A DNA stretch of 64,000 bases from AR5 sp041497115. Lineage in GTDB: Bacteria; Methylomirabilota; Methylomirabilia; Rokubacteriales; CSP1-6. Positions 10,233 to 18,414 of the stretch are shown here, in pieces. A model generated the notes under the pieces. It searched no databases and had not been told where the DNA came from. It saw nothing but the letters and a program-made list of their open reading frames with translations. The position numbers and the translations under genes are program-made. The DNA is taken from the NCBI GenBank assembly GCA_041497115.1, contig JBGQFW010000009.1, positions 9,684 to 73,683 on the forward strand. The letters are read 5' to 3'. Every line of letters starts with the position of its first letter. Position 1 is the stretch's first letter.

Positions 10233-10688
10233 ATGAGACGAATGGTGGGGTGGGCCGTGTTGACGCTGTTCGTGGCGGTGGGTGTGGGCGCGTGCGCGAG
10301 CATGGAGTCGGCGCCGGCGAGCGCCCCGTCGCTGTACAAGCGGCTGGGCGGCCGTGAGGGCATCGCGATCGTGGTGGGCGACTTCACGACCAACATGGCG
10401 GGCGATGCGCGCGTGAACGAGCGGTTCAAGGCGGCGAAGCCGGCCGAGCTCGAGAAGTTCAAGTCGAACCTGGCCGACCAGATCTGCGAGGCGACCGGCG
10501 GGCCGTGCGCCTACGTCGGCAAGAACATGAAGGACGCCCACAAGGGCATGAACATCACCGAGGCCGAGTGGAACGCCACCGTCGAGAACCTCGTCAAGGC
10601 GCTCGACAAGAACAACGTGGAGTCCAAGGCCAAGCAGGAGCTGCTCAACGCGCTCGGCCCCATGAAGAAGGACATCGTCGGCCAGTAG
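10233..10688 (+). CDS. Exported truncated haemoglobin (group I), probable lipoprotein
   Basis: Small globin of 151 residues with an N-terminal lipoprotein signal (MRRMVGWAVLTLFVAVGVGACAS, lipobox VGAC), so it should be anchored on the outer face of a membrane. The mature part begins SLYKRLGGREGIAIVVGDF, the classic start of group I truncated haemoglobins, with conserved F and a proximal-histidine region MKDAHKGMNI. The ATG at 10233 is preferred because AGGAGG at 10216-10221 is 11 bases away; a GTG at 10224 would be too close. It follows livF by 18 bases. Truncated globins bind O2 or NO; an exported form could buffer NO or oxygen. The link to transport is unexplained. Confidence 0.85.
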   Translation: MRRMVGWAVLTLFVAVGVGACASMESAPASAPSLYKRLGGREGIAIVVGDFTTNMAGDARVNERFKAAKPAELEKFKSNLADQICEATGGPCAYVGKNMKDAHKGMNITEAEWNATVENLVKALDKNNVESKAKQELLNALGPMKKDIVGQ

Positions 10689-10704
10689 CGGACGGCCGAC
10701 CGGC

Positions 10705-12225
10705 ATGGCCGTTCACGCGCTCACCGTCTACGACCTGATGGCCCGCGGCGCGTCGGTGCACGCCGACGCGCCCGCGGTCATCCAGGGGGAGCGCACGCTG
10801 TTGTTCGGCGCGCTCCGCCGCCGGGTGGACGCGCTGGCCGGCGGCCTCGCCGGGCTCGGCGTGGGGCGCGGCGACCGCGTCTGCATCCTCGCCCAGAACG
10901 ACACCGCCTACCTCGAGCTGTACGGCGCCTGCGCCCGCCAGGGCATCATCGCCTATCCGATCAACTGGCGGCTGACCGCCGAGGAAGTCGAGCGGGTGGT
11001 GGAGCGCGCGGCCCCCGCCATGATGGTCGTGGACGCCTCCACGCTGGGCGTCGTCGCCGGCTGGCCCGCGACGAAGAAGGCGGTCGCCCACTGGGTGCAG
11101 CTCGGCGACACCGCCGCCGCCGGCTTCACACCGCTCGCCGGCCTCTACCGCGACGGCGCCGCCGTCCCCGCCGCCGCGGTGACGACCGACGACGTGTTCG
11201 CCGTCATCTCCACCGCCGCGGTGGACGTCGTCCCCCGCGGCGCCGCCCTCACCCACGCCAATATCCTCGCCGCCAATCTCACGGCGATGGCGGCGTTCGG
11301 CTACACCCCGGCCGACCGGTATCTGCTGGCGCTGCCGCTCTTCCATATCACCGCGCTGGGGACCGCGCTCGCGCACCTGCACGCCGGCGGCGCCAGCGTG
11401 ATGGTGTCGCGCTTCGACGCCGAGGAGGCGGTGCGGCTCATCGACCGCCACCACGTCACGCACGTCTCCGACTTTCCGCCGGTGCTGGCGAGCCTCCTCG
11501 ACGCCGCCGGGAAGCTCGGCAGCCGGCTGGCGAGCCTGCGCGACGTGGCGGGCCTCGACGCGCCGCCCACCATCCAGCGGCTGCACGAGACGACCGGCGC
11601 CCGGTTCTGGACCGGCTTCGGCCAGTCGGAGACGAGCGGCTTCGTCACGATCCAGCGCGTGCTCGACCGGCCGGGGTCGGCCGGCCGGCCGGTGCCGGCG
11701 GCCGACGTGCGCGTGGTGGACGACGACGACCGCGAGGTGGACACCGGCGCGCCCGGCGAGATCGTCGTGCGCGGCCCGCTGGTCTTCCAGGGCTACTACG
11801 CGCAGCCCGACGTCACCGCCTACACCTTCCGCAACGGCTGGCACCACACCGGCGACGTCGGCCGCTTCGACGCCGACGGCTACCTCTACTACGTGCGGCG
11901 CAAGCCGGAGAAGGAGCTGATCAAACCCGGCGGCGAGAACGTCTACCCGGCCGAGGTGGAGACCGTCATCGTGCAGATGGAGGGCGTCACCGGCGTGTGC
12001 GTCTACGGCATCCCCGACGTCAAGTGGGGCGAGGCTGTGAAGGCCGTCGTCGAGGTGACCGGCGCCGCCCGCTACACCGCCCAGCAGGTGAGCGACTTCG
12101 TCGGCGGCCGGATCGCGCGCTTCAAGCGCCCCCACGTGGTGGTGTTCACCGATGCGCTGCCGCGCACCGGCGACGGCGGCGTGGACCGCGAGGCCGTCAA
12201 GACCCGGTGGGGCAACGAGCCGTGA
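10705..12225 (+). CDS. AMP-dependent synthetase/ligase family protein with degenerate P-loop
   Basis: ANL-superfamily protein of 506 residues, of the short/medium-chain acyl-CoA synthetase type. It keeps the late motifs (GFGQSETSGF adenine motif, WHHTGDVG, and the lid lysine region KELIKPGGENVYPAEVE). The early nucleotide-gripping motif, normally like TSGTTGxPKG, is replaced at residues 169-180 by STAAVDVVPRGA: the glycines and the lysine are gone while the following ALTHANI is normal. Activity may therefore be reduced or altered. It begins 16 bases after the globin gene and overlaps the acyl-CoA dehydrogenase start (GTGA), so it is translated as part of the operon. Confidence 0.85.
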   Translation: MAVHALTVYDLMARGASVHADAPAVIQGERTLLFGALRRRVDALAGGLAGLGVGRGDRVCILAQNDTAYLELYGACARQGIIAYPINWRLTAEEVERVVERAAPAMMVVDASTLGVVAGWPATKKAVAHWVQLGDTAAAGFTPLAGLYRDGAAVPAAAVTTDDVFAVISTAAVDVVPRGAALTHANILAANLTAMAAFGYTPADRYLLALPLFHITALGTALAHLHAGGASVMVSRFDAEEAVRLIDRHHVTHVSDFPPVLASLLDAAGKLGSRLASLRDVAGLDAPPTIQRLHETTGARFWTGFGQSETSGFVTIQRVLDRPGSAGRPVPAADVRVVDDDDREVDTGAPGEIVVRGPLVFQGYYAQPDVTAYTFRNGWHHTGDVGRFDADGYLYYVRRKPEKELIKPGGENVYPAEVETVIVQMEGVTGVCVYGIPDVKWGEAVKAVVEVTGAARYTAQQVSDFVGGRIARFKRPHVVVFTDALPRTGDGGVDREAVKTRWGNEP

Positions 12226-13370
12226 AGATTTTCAACGAGCAGCACGAGATGTTCAGGGGGGCGGTGCGGGCCTTCGTCGAGAAGGAGATCATGCCGCACG
12301 TCGAGGAATGGGAGACGGCCGGCCGGATGCCGCGCTGGATCTGGACGCGCATGGGCGAGCTGGGGCTGCTCGGCGTGGAATACGACGAGAAGTACGGCGG
12401 CGCCGGCGCCGACGTCCTGACCTCCGCCGTGCTGCACGAGGAGTGCGCGCGCTCGCGCTCCGGCTCCTTCGCCATGGCGGTCGGCGTCCACTGCGACATG
12501 GCCTCGCCGCACCTGTACTGGACGGGCAGCGAGGCGCTCAAGGAGCGCTACCTGCCGGCGATCTGCCGCGGCGAGAAGCTGACCGCCATCGCGGTGACCG
12601 AGCCCGGCGGCGGCAGCGACGTGGCAGCCATCCGCACGCGGGCGGTGCGCGACGGCGACCACTACGTGATCAACGGCGCCAAGATGTTCATCACCAACGG
12701 GGCCACCGCCGACCTCTTCTTCCTGGCCGCCCGCGTCGAGACGGGTGACACCGGGCGGCGCCATCGCGGCATCTCGATGTTCCTGGTCGAGCGCGAGACG
12801 CCCGGCTTCACGGTCAGCCGCACGCTGGACAAGATGGGCATGCGCGCCTCCGACACCGCCGAGCTGTCGTTCCAGGACATGCGAGTGCCGGCCGACCATC
12901 TGCTGGGCCGCGAGGGGGTCGGTTTCTACGAGGTCATGCGGGTGTTCCAGCGCGAGCGGCTGGTGGCGGGGCTGCACGCGACGGCCATGGCCCAGCGCGC
13001 GCTCGACGACACGATCGCCTACGTCCGCGAGCGCCAGGCGTTCGGCGGCCCCCTCTCCGACAAGCAGGTGATCCGTCACAAGCTGGCCGACGCCGCCACC
13101 CAGATCGAGGCCGGCCGCTGGCTGACCTACGCGGCGTGCGCGAAGTTCGCCGCCGGCGAGGAGTGCGTACGCGAGATCTCGATGGTCAAGCTCTACACCG
13201 CCGAGATGGTCAACCGCGTCGCCTACGACTGCGTGCAGCTGCACGGCGGCTACGGCTACATGCGCGAGTACCCGATCGAGCGGTTCGCCCGCGACGCCCG
13301 CCTCATGACGATCGGCGGCGGCACCAGCGAGATCATGCGCGACATCATCGCCAAGGCGATCCTGCCGTGA
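12222..13370 (+). CDS. Acyl-CoA dehydrogenase
   Basis: FAD-dependent dehydrogenase of 382 residues that introduces an alpha-beta double bond into an acyl-CoA. It has the N-terminal helical domain, the AVTEPGGGSDVAAI beta-domain signature, FITNGATADLFFLAARV, and the C-terminal QLHGGYGYMREYPIERFARDARLMTIGGGTSEIMRDII signature. The catalytic glutamate of medium-chain enzymes (YEGT) is G in GGGTSEI, so the base must be elsewhere, as in long-chain, isovaleryl and citronellyl-type enzymes. The GTG start overlaps the preceding ligase stop, and its own stop overlaps the next gene (GTGA again), a tightly coupled three-gene set. Confidence 0.9.
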   Translation: MKIFNEQHEMFRGAVRAFVEKEIMPHVEEWETAGRMPRWIWTRMGELGLLGVEYDEKYGGAGADVLTSAVLHEECARSRSGSFAMAVGVHCDMASPHLYWTGSEALKERYLPAICRGEKLTAIAVTEPGGGSDVAAIRTRAVRDGDHYVINGAKMFITNGATADLFFLAARVETGDTGRRHRGISMFLVERETPGFTVSRTLDKMGMRASDTAELSFQDMRVPADHLLGREGVGFYEVMRVFQRERLVAGLHATAMAQRALDDTIAYVRERQAFGGPLSDKQVIRHKLADAATQIEAGRWLTYAACAKFAAGEECVREISMVKLYTAEMVNRVAYDCVQLHGGYGYMREYPIERFARDARLMTIGGGTSEIMRDIIAKAILP

Positions 13371-14122
13371 AGCTCGCCGGGCGCGTCGCGGCCGTCACCG
13401 GGGCGGCCAGCGGGATCGGCCGCGCCATCGCCCAGGCGCTGGCGCGCGAGGGCGCGCGGGTGGCGGTGCTCGACCTGAACGAGGCGGGCGCGCGCGAGAC
13501 GGTGGCCGCCATCGCGGCGGCCGGCGGCGCGGCGAGCGCCCACCGGCTGGACGTCACCGACGTCGCGGCGGTGGACGCCACCATCGACGCGGTCGCGGCG
13601 CGCGAGGGCGGGCTGCACGTGCTGGTGAACTGCGCGGGGTGGGACGCGCCGATGCCGTTCGTGGAGACGACGCCCGAGTTCTGGGACAAGATCCTCGCCA
13701 TCAACCTCAAGGGGCCGCTGGCGTGCACGCGCGCGGCGCTGCGCCACATGATCCGGCAGGAGGCCGGCCGGATCGTGATGATCGCCTCCGACGCCGGCCG
13801 CGTGGGCTCGACCGGCGAGGCGGTGTACTCGGCCGCCAAGGGCGGGCTCATCGCGTTCACCAAGACGATCGCGCGCGAGACGGCCCGCCACCGTATCAAC
13901 GTCAACTGCGTGTGCCCCGGTCCCTCCGACACGCCGCTGTTCCAGCGCGAGTTCGCCGCCACCAGCCCCAAGCTGGCCGAGAGCCTCAAGCGCGTGATCC
14001 CGTGGGGGCGCCTGGGCGTCCCCGAGGACATCGCCCCGGCCGTCGTGTTCCTTGCCTCCGACGACGCCGCGTTCATCACCGGGCAGACACTCAGCGTGTC
14101 CGGTGGTCTCACCATGGTGTAG
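13367..14122 (+). CDS. SDR-family hydroxyacyl-CoA dehydrogenase, BadH-like
   Basis: NAD(P)-dependent short-chain dehydrogenase, 251 residues. Cofactor motif TGAASGIG near residue 11, NCAG near 90, catalytic Ser in IASDAGRVGS and Tyr/Lys in YSAAK. The stretch from GWDAPMPFVETTPEFWDKI through SDAGRVGSTGEAVYSAAKGGL to CPGPSDT and ITGQTLSVSGGLTM resembles, from memory, BadH (2-hydroxycyclohexanecarboxyl-CoA dehydrogenase) of anaerobic benzoate and cyclohexanecarboxylate degradation. With an acyl-CoA ligase and an acyl-CoA dehydrogenase directly upstream, a beta-oxidation-like sequence for a cyclic carboxylic acid is a reasonable inference; no hydratase or ring hydrolase is adjacent. The gene ends where the second family 1 repeat starts. 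Confidence 0.87.
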   Translation: MKLAGRVAAVTGAASGIGRAIAQALAREGARVAVLDLNEAGARETVAAIAAAGGAASAHRLDVTDVAAVDATIDAVAAREGGLHVLVNCAGWDAPMPFVETTPEFWDKILAINLKGPLACTRAALRHMIRQEAGRIVMIASDAGRVGSTGEAVYSAAKGGLIAFTKTIARETARHRINVNCVCPGPSDTPLFQREFAATSPKLAESLKRVIPWGRLGVPEDIAPAVVFLASDDAAFITGQTLSVSGGLTMV

Positions 14123-14250
14123 GCGGAGACGACGATAACGCGGCATCTGCGTCGTTGGCTCGTTGCTCCCTCCCTGCGGCGTACGCGGCGTACGCCTCAG
14201 TCGGGAGCGCCTCGCCGCCTAGCATCTGCCACGTTCTCGTCGCTCCGGTA
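14122..14250 (+). repeat. Structured palindromic repeat, family 1, copy 2
   Basis: Second copy of the element at 6862-6988, again in a gap between co-directional genes and again beginning at the stop codon of the upstream gene. Outer arms are imperfect here. The central hairpin is intact: GCTCCC (14165-14170) with GGGAGC (14203-14208), and GGCGTACGC (14178-14186) with GCGTACGCC (14188-14196). Compared with copy 1, a T-A pair has become C-G and a G-C pair has become C-G, both sides changing together. GCATCTGC is again present near each end. Confidence 0.85.
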
Positions 14251-14256
14251 GCTGTT

Positions 14257-15099
14257 GTGGCGGCGCCGGAGTTCGTGGCGGTGGGGCATGTCACGCTCGA
14301 TCGGTTCGAGGGTGGGGTGCGGCTGGGGGGCGCGGCGCTGTATGCGGCGATCACCGCGCACCGGCTCGGAGCGTCGGCGGCGATCCTCACCAGCCACGGC
14401 GACGATTTCCCGCTGGACGAGCTGCCGACGCCGATCGAGGTCGTGTCGGTGGCGGCGGCGGCCACGACGGTGTTCGAGCACCGCGCGGGCGCGGGCGAGC
14501 GCGCGATGCGCGTGCGCGCGGCGGCCGGCCCGCTGGCGGCCGGCGATCTGCCCGAGGACTGGCGCGATGCGCCGCTCGTGCTGCTGGCGCCGATCGTCCA
14601 GGAGGTGCACCCCGATCTCGCCGCCGCCTTCGGCAACACCACCGTGGCCGCCGCCGCCCAGGGGTGGCTGCGGACGCTCGACCGCGAGGGCGTCGTGAGC
14701 GCGTGCCGGTGGGCGTCGGCGGCCGGCGTCCTCGACCGCGTGCAGGCGCTGTTCGTGAGCGCGGCCGACGTGCGCGGCCAGGAGGAGGAGCTCACGCGGT
14801 GGGTGGAGCGCGTGCCGCTCGCCGTCGTCACCGCCGGGGCCGACGGCGCGCTGCTCTACGTCAACGGCGACCGCTTCGAGGTGCGGCCGCGGCCCGCGCG
14901 CGAGGTGGACGCCACCGGCGCCGGCGACGTGTTCGCGGCCGCGTTCCTCCTGCACTACCAGCGCGACGACGATCCGTGGGCGGCGGCCGAGGCGGCCGCC
15001 TGCGCGGCGTCGCTGTCGGTCGAGGGGGAGGGCTGGTCGGCGGTGCCCGACGGCGCGCGGCTCGAGACGGCGCTCGCCGAGTACCGCGCCGCCGTCTGA
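14257..15099 (+). CDS. PfkB-family carbohydrate/nucleoside kinase-like protein
   Basis: Ribokinase-fold protein of 280 residues. The N-terminus VAVGHVTLDRF and RLGGAALYAAITAHRLGASAAILTS match the family entry motif, and the C-terminal signature VDATGAGDVFAAAFLLHY contains the catalytic aspartate and anion hole. The GTG at 14257 is chosen because it is the first start after the repeat element; the frame stays open far upstream, but that part overlaps the preceding dehydrogenase. There is no clear ribosome site. The protein is somewhat short for PfkB (usually 300-330). The phosphorylated substrate cannot be told from sequence. Seventy-five bases separate it from the next gene. Confidence 0.8.
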   Translation: MAAPEFVAVGHVTLDRFEGGVRLGGAALYAAITAHRLGASAAILTSHGDDFPLDELPTPIEVVSVAAAATTVFEHRAGAGERAMRVRAAAGPLAAGDLPEDWRDAPLVLLAPIVQEVHPDLAAAFGNTTVAAAAQGWLRTLDREGVVSACRWASAAGVLDRVQALFVSAADVRGQEEELTRWVERVPLAVVTAGADGALLYVNGDRFEVRPRPAREVDATGAGDVFAAAFLLHYQRDDDPWAAAEAAACAASLSVEGEGWSAVPDGARLETALAEYRAAV

Positions 15100-15174
15100 G
15101 CGGCGCACCGGGCGCCTTGACGGCGTGAGGGCGGTCGGCCAGACTAGCGGCCGCACCCGCGCGAGGAGGACCAG

Positions 15175-18027
15175 ATGCCGAACCCATTACAAGAGTTGAA
15201 CCGCTACGGCCAGTCGGTCTGGCTCGACTACATCCGGCGCAGCCTGATCACGAGCGGCGAGCTGCGGCGCCTGCTCGACGAGGACGGGCTGCGGGGGGTC
15301 ACCTCCAACCCGGCCATCTTCGAGAAGGCCATCGCCGGCTCGACCGACTACGAGGGGCAGCTCAAGGACCTGAACAAGCGGCGGGACCTCGACGCCAAGG
15401 GCGCCTACGAGATCCTCGCCATCCACGACATCAAGGACGTCGCCGACATCCTGCGCCCGATCCACGAGTCGAGCCGACGGCGCGACGGCTACGTGAGCCT
15501 CGAGGTCTCGCCCGACCTCGCCAACGACACCAACGGGACGCTCGAGGAGGCGCGGCGGTTGTGGGCCGCGGTGGGGCGCGGCAACGTGATGATCAAGGTT
15601 CCGGCCACGCCGGCCGGGATTCCCGCCATCAAGACGCTGATCGGCGAGGGCATCAACGTCAACGTGACGCTGCTGTTCGCGCAGGAGACGTACGAGAAGG
15701 TGGCCGAGGCCTACATCGCCGGGCTGGAGGCGCTCGTCGCGCGGGGCGGCGACCCGAGCAAGGTCGAGAGCGTGGCGAGCTTCTTCATCAGTCGCATCGA
15801 CAGCCTGGTCGACACGATCATCGCCGATCGGCTGAAGGCCTCCGACAACGCGCTCGAGCAGGCGCTGCTCAAGGGGCTGCAGGGGCGGGTGGCCATCGCC
15901 AACGCCAAGCTGACCTACCAGCGTTACAAGGACCTCTACTTGGGGCCGCGGTGGGCGGCGCTGGCCCACAAGGGCGCCCGCTCGCAGCGGCTGCTGTGGG
16001 CGAGCACCAGCACCAAGAACCCGAACTACCGCGACGTCATCTACGTCGAGGAGCTGATCGGCCCCGACACCGTCGACACGATCCCGCCCGCCACCTACGA
16101 CGCGTTCCGTGACCACGGCCGGCCGCGGCCGAGCCTCGAGGAGGACCTCGAGGATGCGGCCCACACGATGGACTCGCTGGCCGAGGTCGGCATCTCGATG
16201 ACAGAGGTCACCGACCAGCTCCTGGCCGAGGGCGTGCAGATCTTCGTGGACGCCTTCGGCAAGCTGCTCGGCGCGGTCACCAAGCAACTGCGCCAGCCGA
16301 GCGAGGCGATGAAGCGGCAGACGTGGTCGCTGCCCGCCGACCTTGCCGGCGAGGTGACGGGCACCGTCAAGGCGTGGGCCGACGGCAACCGCGTGCGGCG
16401 GCTGTGGGCGCGCGAGGCCGCGCTGTGGACGGGCGCCGACGAGGGGCGGCGGCTGGGCTGGCTCGGCACCACCGACGATCAGCTCGCGCTGATCAACCAC
16501 CTCAAGCAGGCGGCGGGGTCCACCAAGATCGCCGGCTTCACCCACGCGCTGCTGATCGGCATGGGCGGCACCGTGCTCGGCGTGCACGCGCTGGTGCGGA
16601 CGCTCGGCAAGGCGGAGGGGTTCCCCGAGCTGCACTTGATCGACTCCACCGACCCCGCGCAGATCCAGGCCGTCGAGCGCCGGCTCGACCTGGCGCGCAC
16701 GCTGGTCATCGTCTCCAGCAAATCGGGGAGCACGCTGGAGCCCAACATCCTCCGGCAGTACTTCTTCGACCGGGTGAAGGCGGCCGTCGGCGCCGCCGAG
16801 GCCGGCAAGCGGTTCGTCTGCATCACCGACGCCGGCTCCAAGATGCAGTACGTGGCCGAGGCGGACCGCTATCGCCGCGTGTTCTTCGGCGGCAGCGGCA
16901 TCGGTGGCCGCTACTCTGCGCTGAGCGACTTCGGCGTCGTGCCGGCGGCGGTCATCGGCATGGACGTGGCGCGCCTGCTCGGCCAGGCCGAGGAGATGGC
17001 CCACGCCTGCGCGGCCAGCGTGCCGGCCGGGGAGAATCCCGGCGCCACGCTCGGCGTCGTCATGGGGGTGGCGGCCCGCCAGGGTCGCGACAAGGTCACG
17101 CTCGTCGTCTCGCCCGCGATCGCCGGCCTCGGCACCTGGGTGGAGCAGCTCATGATGGCCTCGCTCGGCAAGGGCGGCGGCGGCCTGCTCACGATCGAGG
17201 GCGAGCCGCTGGGCGCGCCGGGCGTCTACGGCGCCGACCGGCTGTTCGTCTATCTGCGACTGGAGTCCGCGCCGGACGCCGGGCAGGACGCCGCGGTGGC
17301 CGCGCTCGAGGCGGCCGGCCAGCCGGTGGTGCGCATCGTCGTCGCCGAGCCGTACGCGATCGGCGCGGAGTTCTTCCGCTGGCAGTTCGCCGCCGCGGTG
17401 GCCGGCTCGGTGCTGGGCCTCAACCCGTTCGACCAGCCCGATATCGAGGGCAGCAAGGTCGCCACCCGCAAGCACACCAGCGAGTTCGAGAAGAGCGGCG
17501 CGATGGCGGCGGAGTCGCCGCTGCGCGAGGGCGACGGGCTCGCGCTCTACACCGACGCCCGCAACGCCAAGGAGCTCGACGCCGCCACCCCCGACCGCTC
17601 GCTGGTGGCGACCCTCAAGGCCCATCTGGGGCGCGTCAAGGCCGGCGACTACGTCGCGCTGCTGCCCTATCTCGAGATGAGCCCGGCCGTCGAGGCCGAC
17701 GTGCAGGGGCTGCGCACGCTCGTGCGCGACCGGCTCCGGGTCGCCACCTCGGTGGGCTTCGGCCCGCGGTACCTGCACGCGAGCGGGCAGGCCTACAAGG
17801 GCGGCGCCAACACCGGCGTCTTCATCGAGATCACCGCCGACGACGCCGCCGACCTGCCGGTGCCCGGCCACAGGTACACCTTCGGCGTCGTCAAGGCCGC
17901 GCAGGCGCGCGGCGACCTCCAGGTCCTCGCCGATCGCGGGCGGCGGGCGCTGCGCGTGCACCTGGGGCCGGACGTCAAGAGCGGGCTGACGGCGCTGCGC
18001 CGGGCGGTGGAGCAGGCGCTCGGGTAG
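15175..18027 (+). CDS. tal-pgi: Bifunctional transaldolase / glucose-6-phosphate isomerase
   Basis: A 950-residue fusion. Residues 1 to about 370 are a transaldolase (GVTSNPAIFEKAI near 42, EVSPDLANDT near 110, Schiff-base lysine K141 in NVMIKVPATPAG), and about residue 380 to the end is a phosphoglucose isomerase (SKSGST sugar-phosphate site near 518, and a C-terminal KHTSEFEKSG-containing part). The transaldolase exchanges three-carbon units between sugar phosphates in the pentose phosphate pathway, and the isomerase interconverts glucose-6-P and fructose-6-P, so the fusion places two fructose-6-P enzymes together. The ATG follows GAGGAGGAC. Fusions of this type are known from several bacteria, so this is not a frameshift artefact. 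Confidence 0.93.
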   Translation: MPNPLQELNRYGQSVWLDYIRRSLITSGELRRLLDEDGLRGVTSNPAIFEKAIAGSTDYEGQLKDLNKRRDLDAKGAYEILAIHDIKDVADILRPIHESSRRRDGYVSLEVSPDLANDTNGTLEEARRLWAAVGRGNVMIKVPATPAGIPAIKTLIGEGINVNVTLLFAQETYEKVAEAYIAGLEALVARGGDPSKVESVASFFISRIDSLVDTIIADRLKASDNALEQALLKGLQGRVAIANAKLTYQRYKDLYLGPRWAALAHKGARSQRLLWASTSTKNPNYRDVIYVEELIGPDTVDTIPPATYDAFRDHGRPRPSLEEDLEDAAHTMDSLAEVGISMTEVTDQLLAEGVQIFVDAFGKLLGAVTKQLRQPSEAMKRQTWSLPADLAGEVTGTVKAWADGNRVRRLWAREAALWTGADEGRRLGWLGTTDDQLALINHLKQAAGSTKIAGFTHALLIGMGGTVLGVHALVRTLGKAEGFPELHLIDSTDPAQIQAVERRLDLARTLVIVSSKSGSTLEPNILRQYFFDRVKAAVGAAEAGKRFVCITDAGSKMQYVAEADRYRRVFFGGSGIGGRYSALSDFGVVPAAVIGMDVARLLGQAEEMAHACAASVPAGENPGATLGVVMGVAARQGRDKVTLVVSPAIAGLGTWVEQLMMASLGKGGGGLLTIEGEPLGAPGVYGADRLFVYLRLESAPDAGQDAAVAALEAAGQPVVRIVVAEPYAIGAEFFRWQFAAAVAGSVLGLNPFDQPDIEGSKVATRKHTSEFEKSGAMAAESPLREGDGLALYTDARNAKELDAATPDRSLVATLKAHLGRVKAGDYVALLPYLEMSPAVEADVQGLRTLVRDRLRVATSVGFGPRYLHASGQAYKGGANTGVFIEITADDAADLPVPGHRYTFGVVKAAQARGDLQVLADRGRRALRVHLGPDVKSGLTALRRAVEQALG

Positions 18028-18033
18028 GCGCTG

Positions 18034-18405
18034 GTGCCGCGCAAGATCCGGATCACGGCGGGCGCCGTCAGCGCCGAGGCCGAGCTGAACGACTCGCGCG
18101 CGGCCGCCGCCATCGCCGCCCGGCTGCCGATCACCGCCAAGGCCGAGACCTGGGGCGACGAGATCTACTTCGGCATCGGCGTCGCGCTGCCCGCCGAGTC
18201 GCCCCGCGAGACCGTCGCCCTCGGCGACCTCGGCTACTGGCCGCCCGGCCAGGCCTTCTGCATCTTCTTCGGCCCCACCCCGATGAGCCGCGGCGACGAG
18301 ATCCGGCCGGCCAGCGCGGTGACCGTCGTCGGCCGCGTCACCGGCGACCCCCGCGCGTTCACGCGCGTGCGGGCGGGTACGCGCGTTACGATAGAAGCGA
18401 CCTAG
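18034..18405 (+). CDS. Cyclophilin-like fold protein (TM1367 type)
   Basis: Protein of 123 residues beginning at a GTG seven bases after the preceding stop. The pattern ELNDSRAAAAIAARLPITAKAETWGDEIYFGI, then LGDLGYWPPGQAFCIFFGPTPMS, and the closing VTVVGRVTG are typical of the small cyclophilin-like family related to Thermotoga TM1367. Members share the barrel fold of peptidyl-prolyl isomerases, but most lack the catalytic residues and have no assigned reaction. It is the last high-GC gene before the low-GC helicase island. Confidence 0.72.
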   Translation: MPRKIRITAGAVSAEAELNDSRAAAAIAARLPITAKAETWGDEIYFGIGVALPAESPRETVALGDLGYWPPGQAFCIFFGPTPMSRGDEIRPASAVTVVGRVTGDPRAFTRVRAGTRVTIEAT

Positions 18406-18414
18406 AAGAGAGAG

